This document shows positions 1 through 8,773 of a stretch of 64,000 bases of DNA, piece after piece; within the stretch, counting starts at the first letter, position 1, and each line of letters starts with the position of its first letter. The stretch is from Sterolibacterium sp. (lineage in GTDB: Bacteria > Pseudomonadota > Gammaproteobacteria > Burkholderiales > Rhodocyclaceae), in contig JAQTOA010000002.1 of assembly GCA_028713555.1 (NCBI GenBank), positions 1 to 64,000 on the forward strand, read 5' to 3'. Position numbers and translations under genes: made by a program. The notes below the pieces were generated by a model. It was not told where the DNA came from. It saw nothing but the letters and a program-made list of their open reading frames with translations, and did no database searches.

Positions 1-502
1 CCACCTTTTGGTTGATCCACGCAAATTCGTCAACAAACTCGCCTGACGGACCATGGTAGTAGCGCCGCGTCTCGTCGTTGAACGTCCCCTTGATGTTCTG
101 TGCGGCCACCGGACTGCCCGGCATGGCTTTGCTGCCGCTGCCGTATTTGGTGTCGTACCACGCTTGGGCCGAAACACGGAAGCCGATCCGGTTCTGGTAC
201 TTGAAATCGAATTCGCCAAACCAGTCGAGCCGGTTGGTGATCATCTCGTTCTTGTCGTATAGATAGTCGCTTTCGTCCTGGACGCCGATGTTGTTGGCCA
301 GCCCGGGATCCCTGGCCTTCGCACGCCACGCCGTGTTGTAGCGAATAATGTTGTCCAGCGACATCACGATGTCGGGGTTACCCGACTCAATGTTGAAGGC
401 CGATGCGCTGCCAATGCATCCCAACAGCCCCAGCAACGCTACCACCACCGGCGCAACGCGAAGTGCACCGGGAGCTCCCTGCTCCCTCTTCCCGAATTTC
501 AT
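1..502 (-). CDS. DUF1302 family outer-membrane protein (N-terminal part)
   Basis: Minus-strand gene whose 3' end lies outside the window; 167 residues are visible. It begins MKFGKREQ with a hydrophobic signal segment (about residues 16-35, ending GSASA) followed by FNIESGNPDIVMSLDNIIRY, typical of the mature start of DUF1302 proteins. These are predicted beta-barrel proteins usually found beside DUF1329 proteins in clusters for lipids, steroids or other hydrophobic substrates. The start is fixed by a strong GGAGGAG ribosome site eight bases upstream. A degenerate copy of its 5' end lies at 1.7-1.9 kb, so the locus was once duplicated. It is not in the ORF track because the frame is open to the window edge. 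The family call is from recognition of the N-terminal pattern; the exact substrate is unknown. Confidence 0.8.
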   Translation of the reverse strand, partial: MKFGKREQGAPGALRVAPVVVALLGLLGCIGSASAFNIESGNPDIVMSLDNIIRYNTAWRAKARDPGLANNIGVQDESDYLYDKNEMITNRLDWFGEFDFKYQNRIGFRVSAQAWYDTKYGSGSKAMPGSPVAAQNIKGTFNDETRRYYHGPSGEFVDEFAWINQKV

Positions 503-707
503 CCGATTACTCCTCCTCAAAATGAACCATCATCACATGACGACAGTCTTGCTCCGATAAAAAATTTAATGTTATTAAACCGCTCATACGAACAATAATT
601 CTCCTCGTACATGTGTCACGTTAACATGCAATCCCGCTCAGTTAGAGAAACAGAGCCTATTAATAATTCCACACGCTGTCGTTAAATAGGCCGCTTGGGA
701 CATCGGG

Positions 708-1004
708 TCATCCGCAGATATGGGATATAGGTGTGTGTCCGGGTTTTCGTCCCGTCACTTCATGTGCTCGCTGGCGCTGTTGGCGAACCCCGGCGTATGA
801 CCCGGTCTTGTCCCTGGCGAAGAACTTGATATCTATGCCGCCATTGGGTCCGGCTGCCAAAGTTTCAGTGCGAAAGGTCTTCTCACGAAAATTGGCGGCA
901 ACCAGTACCTTCGCTTCGGGAACTATGGAAGGGGGCCAGGCAACGGGTGCTGCAATAAAACCACAAAATTCCCGTTGTGCTTCTAAGGATGCCGGAGTTG
1001 CCGG
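708..1004 (-). pseudogene. Startless coding-like fragment between the DUF1302 and TetR genes
   Basis: On the minus strand one frame is open from 1004 to a TGA at 708 without an ATG or GTG near its beginning. Its translation (for example PEAKVLVAANFREKTFRTET, then GPNGGIDIKFFARDKTGSY) has the composition and GC-rich third positions of real protein, unlike the other frames here. The frame begins inside the tail of the TetR gene. I do not recognise the family. It is best explained as the C-terminal remnant of a gene whose 5' part was lost; a chance open frame is the alternative. The rest of this 480-base gap holds only the AT-rich upstream region of the DUF1302 gene. Confidence 0.3.
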
Positions 1005-1648
1005 TCAAACATCTCGGAAACAAAATCAATCCAGTCATCCCCCTTGAACCTTTCATGTGAGACCTTGGTATCCCCAAAAAGCGGGGTTAGAGCAAGAGGA
1101 GCCGTAACAATACTCATCATGCATAATGCGGCATGGGCCGCATTTGCCCGACGGTCGTAAACTCCCTGTTCAATGAGTTGTTCAAAGATTCGCCGGAGAC
1201 GAACCAACCCCTGTCCCTGAGAACCATATTTTTTCAGGAATTGCTCTTTGACAACGGAGCCGTTTCGTCCGAGCTCCGATGCAGTGAATTCCGAAATCCA
1301 TGGTTTCGCGTAATAGATGTCTACAAGCGACTTGAAAAGTTTGCGGGTAACGGTTCCCGGTGAAGCACCGGTTATTTCTAGCCCATTGAGTTCTTGTTTT
1401 ATCTCTTCGCAACGCCGAGTAATAACTCCAAATAAAAGCCCATCCTTATCGCCGAAATAATAGTAAATCATTGTTCTATTGACCCCGGCTTTGGTGGCTA
1501 TTTTTCCTTCAGTGATATCCGAATAATTATGTTCTCGAATTAGAAGCTCGGTTGCGTCCAGTAGGCTATTAATAACCTGAGCTTTCGGAATACATTTAGG
1601 GCGCCCACGAGGCCGTTGCGGCAACAATGAATCCACAGAAGAATCCAT
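983..1648 (-). CDS. TetR/AcrR family transcriptional regulator
   Basis: A 221-residue DNA-binding regulator. The N-terminal TetR helix-turn-helix is clear: residues about 22-75 contain SDITEGKIATKAGVNRTMIY followed by YYFGDKDGLLFGVI, the canonical recognition helix and YYF-K-GL motif. The C-terminal ligand domain is all-helical and not assignable. GTG at 1651 and ATG at 1648 are adjacent in-frame starts; AAGGAA sits upstream of both, and the ATG has the better spacing. Its neighbours (DUF1302, DUF1214, sulfotransferase, thiolase, LuxE/LuxC) suggest it controls uptake or catabolism of a lipophilic compound, but no operator could be assigned. Confidence 0.85.
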   Translation of the reverse strand: MDSSVDSLLPQRPRGRPKCIPKAQVINSLLDATELLIREHNYSDITEGKIATKAGVNRTMIYYYFGDKDGLLFGVITRRCEEIKQELNGLEITGASPGTVTRKLFKSLVDIYYAKPWISEFTASELGRNGSVVKEQFLKKYGSQGQGLVRLRRIFEQLIEQGVYDRRANAAHAALCMMSIVTAPLALTPLFGDTKVSHERFKGDDWIDFVSEMFDRQLRHP

Positions 1649-1708
1649 CACTTGATTTCCTTGGCTGTATCCACAAAGTTTTGACGCAAATTACTCACCC
1701 ATTATTTT

Positions 1709-1862
1709 AATTATTGAAGGCCGCTGCGCTGCCCACGCAACCCTGTAGCGCCGCCGCCACCTTCGCAACGCGAAGTATACCGGAAACACCCGGCTCCCTT
1801 TTCCTGGTTTTCGTCCGATTACTTCTCCTAAAATGAACCTCCATCACATAACGACGGTATTG
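1709..1862 (-). pseudogene. Dead copy of the DUF1302 gene leader and signal peptide
   Basis: This stretch aligns by eye with the leader and first ~35 codons of the DUF1302 gene at 390-560: the same TGTGATG(G/A)..GGTTCATTTT leader, GAAGTAATCGG ribosome-site region, GAAGTATACCGG and GCGCAGCGGCCTTCAA blocks. The ATG has become ACG (1812-1814), the ribosome site is weakened, and several short deletions break the frame. Homology stops near AAGGCC.., so only the 5' end survives. It lies just upstream of the TetR gene, implying duplication followed by decay or recombination within the leader. Confidence 0.7.
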
Positions 1863-1877
1863 CTACGCCATAAAACT

Positions 1878-2048
1878 TCACCGCTGTCCAGGTAAATCAT
1901 GCTGAATGCCGTGATTCAAGCGGAATTCCGAATGATTCTGGGTAGCGTTGATTTGAACGGCGATTGGCTGCTTGCCGCCCACGGACGGGGCTTGACTCCG
2001 AGTTGCAATTCGAACCGTGTCACCACCCCGCACCGCGTTGTGGTTCAT
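1878..2048 (-). CDS. Possible 56-residue small ORF behind a strong ribosome site
   Basis: ATG at 2048 follows CAGGAGGAGATGTCAAAA, a strong Shine-Dalgarno sequence, and the frame runs 56 codons to TGA at 1878. The predicted peptide starts MNHNAVRGGDTVRIATRSQA; it has no signal peptide, membrane segment or recognised domain. It is too short for the ORF track. It sits directly behind a leader that is shared with the region at 10.2 kb. It may be a true small protein, or the surviving 5' end of a gene whose remainder was replaced by the decayed DUF1302 fragment that begins about 16 bases after its stop. Confidence 0.3.
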   Translation of the reverse strand: MNHNAVRGGDTVRIATRSQAPSVGGKQPIAVQINATQNHSEFRLNHGIQHDLPGQR

Positions 2049-2075
2049 TTTTGACATCTCCTCCTGTTTGCCGGT

Positions 2076-2101
2076 CCTGGTCCTTTATCTTAAGGACTTG
2101 G
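2076..2101 (-). repeat. 26-bp leader repeat, copy A (inverted to copy B at 10230)
   Basis: Read on the minus strand this is CCAAGTCCTTAAGATAAAGG followed by ACCAGG, identical over 26 bases to 10230-10255 on the plus strand. Weaker similarity continues on both sides (GGTTTRYCGGGAACA upstream, AGGAGAT.TCAAAAA downstream), giving about 85 bases of related leader. The core folds as GTCCTT-AAGATA-AAGGAC. It ends in a ribosome site, so this is a transcribed leader, not a random repeat. Confidence 0.85.
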
Positions 2102-2207
2102 AATCTCTGTTCCCGGTAAACCGTTCTGCACCAGCGGCGGCAAAATTTACCGTGCCAGCCTCGCTTCACAAGCCGCTGGGTGCTCTACAAGTTATTGCGA
2201 GGCCGAC

Positions 2208-3467
2208 TCACTTCGGCCGGCACACTTCGAAAGCTGCCTGGCGTTCTGCTTGCTGCTGCTGGCGCTCGGCCGGGCTGACGCGCACTACCTCGACGGGCAG
2301 TGTCGCCGCCAGTTGGGACAGCTTGAGCATGCGCACTTCACGCATGGCCTTCCCTGCCACATCCGGCCCTGCCGGCTTGGATAGATCCCAACGCACGCCA
2401 ATGACCCCATCATGCAAACCGCCGGTATCGACCCAATTGTAGATCCCCGGGTCCTTCAGCGAAAGCACAAAGGTAATGGTACCGTCCGCATTTGGCTTGA
2501 CCTGCGTGAGATTCAAGTTGGTGGTGCGATTACTGTAGGGGGTTGAGCGCAGATAATTATCCATCGCCTGAATGTTAAGATGTACAGAATCCAACGGGTC
2601 GAGCGTTATCACCATCGCGTCGTCGTCCTTGAGGCTGAAACGATTGACGGCCACCACACCCCAAGCAAGGGGACGTACATAGACGTCCAGCTGATTGGCT
2701 GGACGTAGCCAGACTCCATTACAAAAATCCAATGACATGGTGACCGACCGGTCTATCTCTTCGGCGGCATGCATGATAATGTCTTCTCGGGAGCGGGTTG
2801 GAGTCGGGCCACCATCCACGCGCTTCACCGTATATTCATTGGGCAACTGATTCTTCCAGTCCGGAATCGAGTCGCGAATAAACAGCAAGTCCGTCCCGGG
2901 CGGCATTTGCAGATGATTTCGGCGGCCATTGGTCGGGGTGGCGTCAACGCTAATCACGAATGAACCATCGTTCGCGAAATCCACATCCTTTGATGAGATA
3001 AATGCCAACGAAGGAAGGGCCCAGATACCCCCCTTCATAATCGCTTCGATGTTCAAGTACAGCGCTGGCTTGTCTTTGTTGCAGCGCCCACGGATTTCGT
3101 AGCGGTAAGCCGTATTGACGGCGATGCTTCGATAAATGCGATCCGGGTTGTCGCCGGCGTAACAGCTGCCGGGGAGGCTGCGCTTGCCGATAGTATAAGG
3201 AAGATTACAGAACCAGATGAGCTTGGGATTCGCGGGGTCGTCGGTGACGGACAACAATATGCCATAAACCATTTCATCTACCGCCCCCGGGATGGTGGCT
3301 TTGCCGTCTGCCGACAGGCCCATCCGCGATGCTTCATAACGCTTGATGGAGGCTTCGCGTGCCGTCTTGATGATCGGATCGTTGCGTAGCTCCAGTGCCA
3401 AGTTTTCAGCTTTTTCTTGATCCGGCGTCAGCAGGATCGACGCGGCATGAAGAGTACTCATTTTCAT
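2208..3467 (-). CDS. DUF1214-type (DUF1254/DUF1214 family) protein
   Basis: A 419-residue protein without signal peptide or membrane segment. The C-terminal third carries the DUF1214 pattern: WGVVAVNRFSLKDDDAMVIT, then SNRTTNLNLTQVKPNADGTI, FVLSLKDPGIYNWVDTGG and DGVIGVRWDL. Biochemical function of the family is not established; members are frequent beside genes for degradation of steroids, terpenes and other hydrophobic compounds. ATG at 3467 follows GGAGAAGA; a second in-frame ATG lies two codons in. It is co-oriented with the sulfotransferase-fold gene upstream (about 105 bases between), so the two may be one transcript. Family call moderately sure; role unknown. Confidence 0.65.
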   Translation of the reverse strand: MKMSTLHAASILLTPDQEKAENLALELRNDPIIKTAREASIKRYEASRMGLSADGKATIPGAVDEMVYGILLSVTDDPANPKLIWFCNLPYTIGKRSLPGSCYAGDNPDRIYRSIAVNTAYRYEIRGRCNKDKPALYLNIEAIMKGGIWALPSLAFISSKDVDFANDGSFVISVDATPTNGRRNHLQMPPGTDLLFIRDSIPDWKNQLPNEYTVKRVDGGPTPTRSREDIIMHAAEEIDRSVTMSLDFCNGVWLRPANQLDVYVRPLAWGVVAVNRFSLKDDDAMVITLDPLDSVHLNIQAMDNYLRSTPYSNRTTNLNLTQVKPNADGTITFVLSLKDPGIYNWVDTGGLHDGVIGVRWDLSKPAGPDVAGKAMREVRMLKLSQLAATLPVEVVRVSPAERQQQQAERQAAFEVCRPK

Positions 3468-3571
3468 TCTTCTCCAAATATTGTGTTGAAGAACTCCCCT
3501 TGTTGGCCACGGTGAAAAATTATGGGCCCGGGGGGAGCATAAATGGCTAGGGAAACACTATGAGTCACACC

Positions 3572-4744
3572 TCAAAAGCACTGGCCGAAACGCTTGATGT
3601 AGGGACCGAATCTTTCTTTCACCATTTCGGGCGTGATCGAATAATCGGCCGCCGAATACTTATAAACGCCGTGCTTGTGCTGGCGATTTCTCTGCTCCCA
3701 ATCCCGCATCGCTTGTTTGGCCTTCTCGGTCAGCGTTCTTCCTGCGTGAGCATAGACCTTCTCGGCAACAAGTTCCGAGTTCTTTGTCAGCTCGGTATAG
3801 CCAATATCGAGAATCTTCAACTCGGGATGTGCATCGAGCAGTTCCAGGTACTGGTCCGCGCATATGACCATGAATTCGACGATCTGTTGTCCCAGCGCAA
3901 TCGCCCGATCGGCATCGCTATAGGCTTTCTGCATGCAGGCCATCAGTCCCGCCGCCGAGGCAATCCGTTTGCCTGGATCGCGGTGGGTGGCCACCAGCAC
4001 CGCATCGGGGAACACCTGCATGATCAGGTGTTCCCGACCGGAATACTGCGGGTTCTTCAGCAGCCATGGCCGTGCGTCCTCATCGGGGTAGAACTGCCAC
4101 TGCAGATACTTCACGCACTGCTTGAGAAATTCAAGCTGCGGCTTCATGTCCTGCGTCATGAACCACTGCGTAAAACTGGGGGTGCAGGCATGCGTGAGGG
4201 TGTAATTGATGCCGAAGCGCGTATGGTCGAACAGGAAGGTTTCTTCCTCGGGTTCGAAGGTCTCATAGTGGTGGATCGTCTTGGCCTCGGGTGTACGCTC
4301 ATTGAACCAGCGGATGAACTCGTCGGCTTCGCGCACGCGATCGGACGGGTCCTCGATGCGGTAGCCGGTGCGTAGCGAAGGGTTATATTGCTGCCAGAAG
4401 TGCAGGTACTTGAAATCGCCGCTCGCGGCGAGCAATTTGTGCATTTTGGTCGAGCCCGTACGGCCTGCTCCGGTGAGGAAAACGGGACGGACGATTTTTT
4501 GCTCGTTGATTTCCGGATGTTGCTGAAAGTCGCGCTGCATGCGCAGCCGATTGCACAAAACGGTCAGGAGGCGCTGCTCCATGCATCTAGCCCCTTCCTC
4601 GTTGAGCAAGGCTTCGGTGTTGAGCGACCGCAACAGTCTTTCCAGCGCTTCTTCGATGTCTGAATCAATGATGTTGATAGCGGTCAGTTCCCGTGCTTTC
4701 GACATTAACTGCTGAGCGGACGATTTGATTTCAAACGATTCCAT
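3572..4744 (-). CDS. Sulfotransferase-fold family protein
   Basis: A 390-residue cytosolic protein. Near residue 88 is PVFLTGAGRTGSTKMHKLLA, the 5'-phosphosulfate-binding loop of PAPS-dependent sulfotransferases (Sulfotransfer_3-like), and VFPDAVLVATHRDPGKRIAS near residue 245 corresponds to the 3'-phosphate-binding region with the conserved R-DP. Such proteins transfer sulfate from PAPS to alcohols, or are non-catalytic relatives common in steroid- and lipid-degrading bacteria. The start has AAGGA nine bases upstream. The neighbouring DUF1214, LuxC/LuxE and thiolase genes suggest a lipid or sterol-like acceptor; this is inference. Confidence 0.8.
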   Translation of the reverse strand: MESFEIKSSAQQLMSKARELTAINIIDSDIEEALERLLRSLNTEALLNEEGARCMEQRLLTVLCNRLRMQRDFQQHPEINEQKIVRPVFLTGAGRTGSTKMHKLLAASGDFKYLHFWQQYNPSLRTGYRIEDPSDRVREADEFIRWFNERTPEAKTIHHYETFEPEEETFLFDHTRFGINYTLTHACTPSFTQWFMTQDMKPQLEFLKQCVKYLQWQFYPDEDARPWLLKNPQYSGREHLIMQVFPDAVLVATHRDPGKRIASAAGLMACMQKAYSDADRAIALGQQIVEFMVICADQYLELLDAHPELKILDIGYTELTKNSELVAEKVYAHAGRTLTEKAKQAMRDWEQRNRQHKHGVYKYSAADYSITPEMVKERFGPYIKRFGQCF

Positions 4745-5578
4745 TTGCTGTTTCCTTCAGTCTCTGGTTAAGATGGCTTGGCTAACTGCGCCAGATTGGT
4801 CGGGAGACGCTCAAGCACAAACTGGTCTCTGCGTTTGGTTTGTAACACTAACTATACGACACACGGGCATCCCAAGATTAAGGGGGGCTGGCGAAGCATT
4901 CGCCTTTCCATACTCATTTCACGCCCACCCCCGCTCCTGTGAAGCAACACGGTCGGGCACTTCTTCCTTCATGGTATTTTGAAAATACCGTCTGGAGCGC
5001 GGTGTCTTCCACGGCATTCCGGAACTGATCGTAGCCTATCGACCGCGATCTGCAACTTTCAAGAAACCACCAAGCTATCGAACTCTAGGTCGGTGCAACC
5101 AAGTAATCGATTGACCAGAATGCAGAACCACATCACAGGGGCTGATCCCCCCTCCGTTAACAAGCCGCACGTCACGCATACTATACCAGCACACAGTAAA
5201 CTATAAATTGCAAACCAAAATGACTTTTGTTCCGCTCCTGCATGATCCAAAGTCATGCGGCCGGTTTGTTTGTGAAAGTGTGACCAATGATAGAATGAAA
5301 GCCAATTCTGTCGTATTGTCATTATTTTACGTAGCAGGCAGGTTTTGTATTATGGCTCCCGTTCGCGGTTCGGCAAGTCTTCAGCAATAGATAGCGGAAC
5401 AAGATCATCGGATGGTCAAGCATATCCGCTAGCGGATGCCCGGTTTTAATGCCTTCCGCGCTGCCTGAAATGTCTTGGCAAGGATCGGGCGCATGCGCGG
5501 AAAAGCTGCGCTCGCCCATACTCGCAAATTTTAATGCAAAAAAACCAATTGAATTCTCAGTAAATAGGAATGGACGAC
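4745..5578. other. Divergent intergenic region, 0.8 kb, with a palindrome
   Basis: No convincing gene: the six-frame ORFs here are short, low in coding character and mutually overlapping. It separates the minus-strand sulfotransferase gene from the plus-strand luxE-like gene and must contain both promoters. The clear structure is an inverted repeat ATGACTTT (5220-5227) and AAAGTCAT (5249-5256) 22 bases apart, in an AT-rich stretch; it may be an operator. No terminator or RNA gene was recognised. Confidence 0.5.
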
Positions 5579-7045
5579 ATGACAACGCAAAGCAAAACTG
5601 CAAAACCGTGGTTAAACGACGATATTACAGCTGCTAGTATCGATCAGTTTCTTGCCGACCCATGCGAATTCTTCGGTAATTCGCTGACGAATCTCATGAG
5701 CTTGGCGCGAAAACCTCGCGAGCGGCTCCAGCTGGCCAGCCTGAAACGGCGTTTTTCACAGTTTCGTGGCTCATTACCGATGCTGGACAAGCTGGCCGAC
5801 AGCCAGAACATCAACGCCATCGAGCAGCTTGAAGATGTGACGCCGCTGCTGTTCGGCCACTCCGTCTACAAATCCTACCCGCCTTCGCTGCTCGACAAAC
5901 ACCGTTACGACCAGCTCACGGTCTGGCTCAACAAGCTCACGACGATCGACCTTTCCCATGTTGACGTATCGGCATGCCGCAGCATCGATGACTGGATGCT
6001 GACGCTAAAACGTGAAACACCGCTGTTCGTGTGCCATACCTCGGGAACCAGCGGCACCATGTCTTTTCTGCCTTGGGACAGTGCGGAATGTGACAAGTTT
6101 ATTGGGGGATATCCCATCACGCAATTCCAGCACTTCGGACAGGATGGGCCTATAGAAACGCGCCCGGTGAATATCGACTGCATCTACCCCTATTTCCGCA
6201 GTGGCGGAATCTCCCACGCAGTATTGAACGATTTTGTTATAAAGCACATTGCCGGCAGCGAAGAACGCTTCCACGCCGCCTATCCCGGGCGCCTGAGTGC
6301 GGACATGATGTTGCTGGCGTCCAGATACCGTGCGGCGGCGGCCAAGGGGCAGCTTGACCGTCTCCAGATCAGCCCGGAGCTGGCGGCACGACGCGCGGAA
6401 TTTGAAATCCAGCAACGCGACATGCCGCGCCGCGCCGCCGAGTTTTTTGACACCATGCGCACCACGCTGGCCGGACGACGGGTATTCATACAATGTGCTA
6501 ACCCTATGCTGACCAAGCTCGCCGAGGACGGGCTCAAGCAGGGCCTGAAGAAAATATTTGCACCCGATTCGCTAATCGTCACCGGCGGTGGCGGCAAGGG
6601 CACAGTACTGCCGGGAAACTGGCGGGAAATGGTCAAGGAATTCTTCGGTTGCGACAACATCAACAACAACTATGGCATGACGGAAGGGGGAGGGTTCAAC
6701 AGAAGTTGCGAACATGGCAATTATCACATCCTGCCTGGGACGATTCCTTTTATTCTCGATCCGGACACGTTTAAGCCGCTGCCGCGTACCGGCAGAGCCA
6801 CCGGCTGCTATGCCTTTTACGACCTGTTGCCCGACACACACTGGGGCGGCTTCATCACTGGCGACTATCTCACGATGGAGTTTGATGCTCCTTGCGCATG
6901 CGGCCGCAACGCGCCGTATATTGTTGGAGAAGTCAAGCGTCTGAGCGAGGTAAGGAACGTCGAGGGCGAAGAGAAACTCAGCTGCGCCGCGGCCCCGGGG
7001 GCTTATGCCGATGCGCTCGATTACCTGAACGAAGGCACAGCCTGA
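5579..7045 (+). CDS. LuxE-like acyl-protein synthetase / adenylate-forming enzyme
   Basis: A 488-residue member of the adenylate-forming family. CHTSGTSGTMSFLPW (about residues 154-168) is the phosphate-binding loop, and NNNYGMTEGGGFNRSCEHGN is the motif expected of LuxE-type acyl activation; TGGGGKGTVLPGN is also characteristic. LuxE proteins activate fatty acids as acyl-AMP and pass the acyl group to a protein thiol or to LuxC. The gene is 20 bases ahead of the luxC-like gene, so the pair probably works as an acyl reductase. ATG 5570 lies directly on the AGGA; ATG 5579 has proper spacing, so I chose it. No luciferase genes are present, so bioluminescence is not implied. Confidence 0.8.
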   Translation: MTTQSKTAKPWLNDDITAASIDQFLADPCEFFGNSLTNLMSLARKPRERLQLASLKRRFSQFRGSLPMLDKLADSQNINAIEQLEDVTPLLFGHSVYKSYPPSLLDKHRYDQLTVWLNKLTTIDLSHVDVSACRSIDDWMLTLKRETPLFVCHTSGTSGTMSFLPWDSAECDKFIGGYPITQFQHFGQDGPIETRPVNIDCIYPYFRSGGISHAVLNDFVIKHIAGSEERFHAAYPGRLSADMMLLASRYRAAAAKGQLDRLQISPELAARRAEFEIQQRDMPRRAAEFFDTMRTTLAGRRVFIQCANPMLTKLAEDGLKQGLKKIFAPDSLIVTGGGGKGTVLPGNWREMVKEFFGCDNINNNYGMTEGGGFNRSCEHGNYHILPGTIPFILDPDTFKPLPRTGRATGCYAFYDLLPDTHWGGFITGDYLTMEFDAPCACGRNAPYIVGEVKRLSEVRNVEGEEKLSCAAAPGAYADALDYLNEGTA

Positions 7046-7064
7046 CATTGAAATGGAGAACAAG

Positions 7065-8540
7065 ATGAAACAGTTTAAGGCCGGCATCGTGATTCGTGGT
7101 GAATGGATCCAGGATCATCTGGTCGAGTTTGGCGGGCGCAGCACCGGAATCACGTTTCTGTCGCCCGATCCAAAACAGTATCTGGGACGCCTGCCACTGC
7201 CGACACCGCAGGATATGAGCGACCTCTACAAGCTCAGCTTCGACGACGTCCTGGATTACATCGAACGTTTAGGCAGCCGTCTCAAGCTTTCCGATAATCC
7301 CTACCTGCAGGAAGCATTGGAGGCTTCCTGTCTGACCTCCTCGCTGACTCCGCCGCTGCTGCGTCAGGCGTACGAAACCCTGCCGTATTTGTTTAACCGC
7401 GAGGGAGCACGCGAAATCGCCGATAATACTATCGGCATCGGCCACCTCGAAGGCTGGGTCACCAAGACGCTGAACGATGGACGCAAGGTATCGATCCGCG
7501 CCTTCGGCGCGCGTGCTCTGCACATCATTGCCGGCAACAGCCCCGCCGTTGCGGGAGTAACGATTCTGCGCAACGCCATCACACGCAGCGACGCCATCAT
7601 CAAGAGTCCATCCAACGACCCCTTCACCGCGCTGGCAATCGCCCGCACCATGATCGACATGGATCCGAACCATCCGCTCACGCGCCACCTGTCGGTTGCC
7701 TACTGGAAGGGAGGCGACGAGGCACTGGAGCAAAAACTCTACCAGCCGCGCCATATCGAGAAGATCATCGCCTGGGGCGGTTTTGCTTCGGTCAAGCATG
7801 TCACCAAGTACATCCAACCCGGACTCGAACTGATCTCGCTGGACCCGAAGCGCAGCGTCAGCATCATCGGCCCGGAGGCATTCGCCGACGAAAATACGAT
7901 GCATGAAGTGGCGCTACGGCTGGCTACCGACATCGGCGCCGTAAATCAGGAGGGATGCATTTGTGCCCGCGTGGTCTACGTGCTGTCAGGAACCGACGAA
8001 GCAGGCTTGAAAAATATCAACCGCTTGGCTGACCTCACCTATACCGCCATGATCAATCTGCCGGAGGCGGTATCGACGACTCCCAAGGAGATGGGTCCGG
8101 AGTTGCGTTCGCTGGTCAATACCGCGCGCTTCAACGACGAATGGTTTCACGTTGTCGGCGGCGAGAAGGACGAAGGCGCCATCATCGCCTCGCAATTGCC
8201 GGAACCGGTCGATTTTGCCAGCCAGTTGGCAAACCGCGTCGCCAATCTGGTGCCAGTCGACGACATCGAGGAAGTCTGCGCAGTGGTCGATGCCTACACA
8301 CAAACAGTCGGTGTCTACCCAGAAAGCCTCAAGCACGCCTTGCGCGATCGACTGGCTTTGTACGGCGCCCAGCGTTTCACCTCGCTCGGCTATGCCGCGT
8401 ATCTGACGCTCGCTACGCCGCAGGATGCCATCGAATCGACCCGCGAGTTGTGCAAGTGGGTGGTGTGCGAAGACTGCGATCCCGCCGTCACGCCACCCCT
8501 GTGGGAGGGTGGCGAAATGTTCAAAGGTATCGCTGGGTAG
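7065..8540 (+). CDS. LuxC-like acyl-CoA/acyl-protein reductase
   Basis: A 491-residue member of the LuxC branch of the aldehyde dehydrogenase superfamily, reducing an activated acyl group to an aldehyde with NADPH. ARALHIIAGNSPAVAGVTIL (near residue 150) with KSPSNDPFTALAIARTM forms the nucleotide-binding part, and GAVNQEGCICARVVYVL (near residue 295) holds the predicted catalytic cysteine. GGAGA precedes ATG 7065 with good spacing; ATG 7053 lies before the ribosome site. It is coupled to the luxE-like gene and followed by a convergent thiolase, consistent with metabolism of a carboxylic side chain; the physiological substrate is not visible in the sequence. Confidence 0.85.
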   Translation: MKQFKAGIVIRGEWIQDHLVEFGGRSTGITFLSPDPKQYLGRLPLPTPQDMSDLYKLSFDDVLDYIERLGSRLKLSDNPYLQEALEASCLTSSLTPPLLRQAYETLPYLFNREGAREIADNTIGIGHLEGWVTKTLNDGRKVSIRAFGARALHIIAGNSPAVAGVTILRNAITRSDAIIKSPSNDPFTALAIARTMIDMDPNHPLTRHLSVAYWKGGDEALEQKLYQPRHIEKIIAWGGFASVKHVTKYIQPGLELISLDPKRSVSIIGPEAFADENTMHEVALRLATDIGAVNQEGCICARVVYVLSGTDEAGLKNINRLADLTYTAMINLPEAVSTTPKEMGPELRSLVNTARFNDEWFHVVGGEKDEGAIIASQLPEPVDFASQLANRVANLVPVDDIEEVCAVVDAYTQTVGVYPESLKHALRDRLALYGAQRFTSLGYAAYLTLATPQDAIESTRELCKWVVCEDCDPAVTPPLWEGGEMFKGIAG

Positions 8541-8773
8541 CCCTCCCGGGCGCGGGGAGGTCCAAACCGATCTGTATCGCCGAAGCCTGCCGGTGCCAGC
8601 AACAGCATAGGCCTTGGCATGCCGGCGAACAAAATCAGGCCGCGCATCCCGCCGTCTCACCTCACTCGAAGGGTGAGGACAACGAAGAACCCCGCTTTGC
8701 AGCGAGCGCGCCGTCAATCCGGCACAGAAGCACCCGATGCTCCCGGAGTATTGGGCGGGAGCAATCGCGTTGT
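8541..8773. terminator. Convergent gene junction with two GC hairpins
   Basis: Between convergent luxC-like and thiolase genes are two hairpins: CCTCCC..GGGAGG at 8542-8560 directly after the luxC-like stop, and GCTCCCG..CGGGAGC at 8739-8762, which follows the thiolase stop on the minus strand. Neither has a U-tract, so they would be weak or factor-assisted terminators. Confidence 0.3.

Noticed and set aside
5059-5322. 87-codon minus-strand ORF in the luxE upstream region
   Set aside because: Hydrophobic by chance, no ribosome site, and it covers the palindrome that is better explained as regulatory.
5579-8540. A bioluminescence (lux) operon
   Set aside because: Only LuxE- and LuxC-like genes are present; luxA, luxB and luxD are absent, and such pairs occur in non-luminous bacteria.
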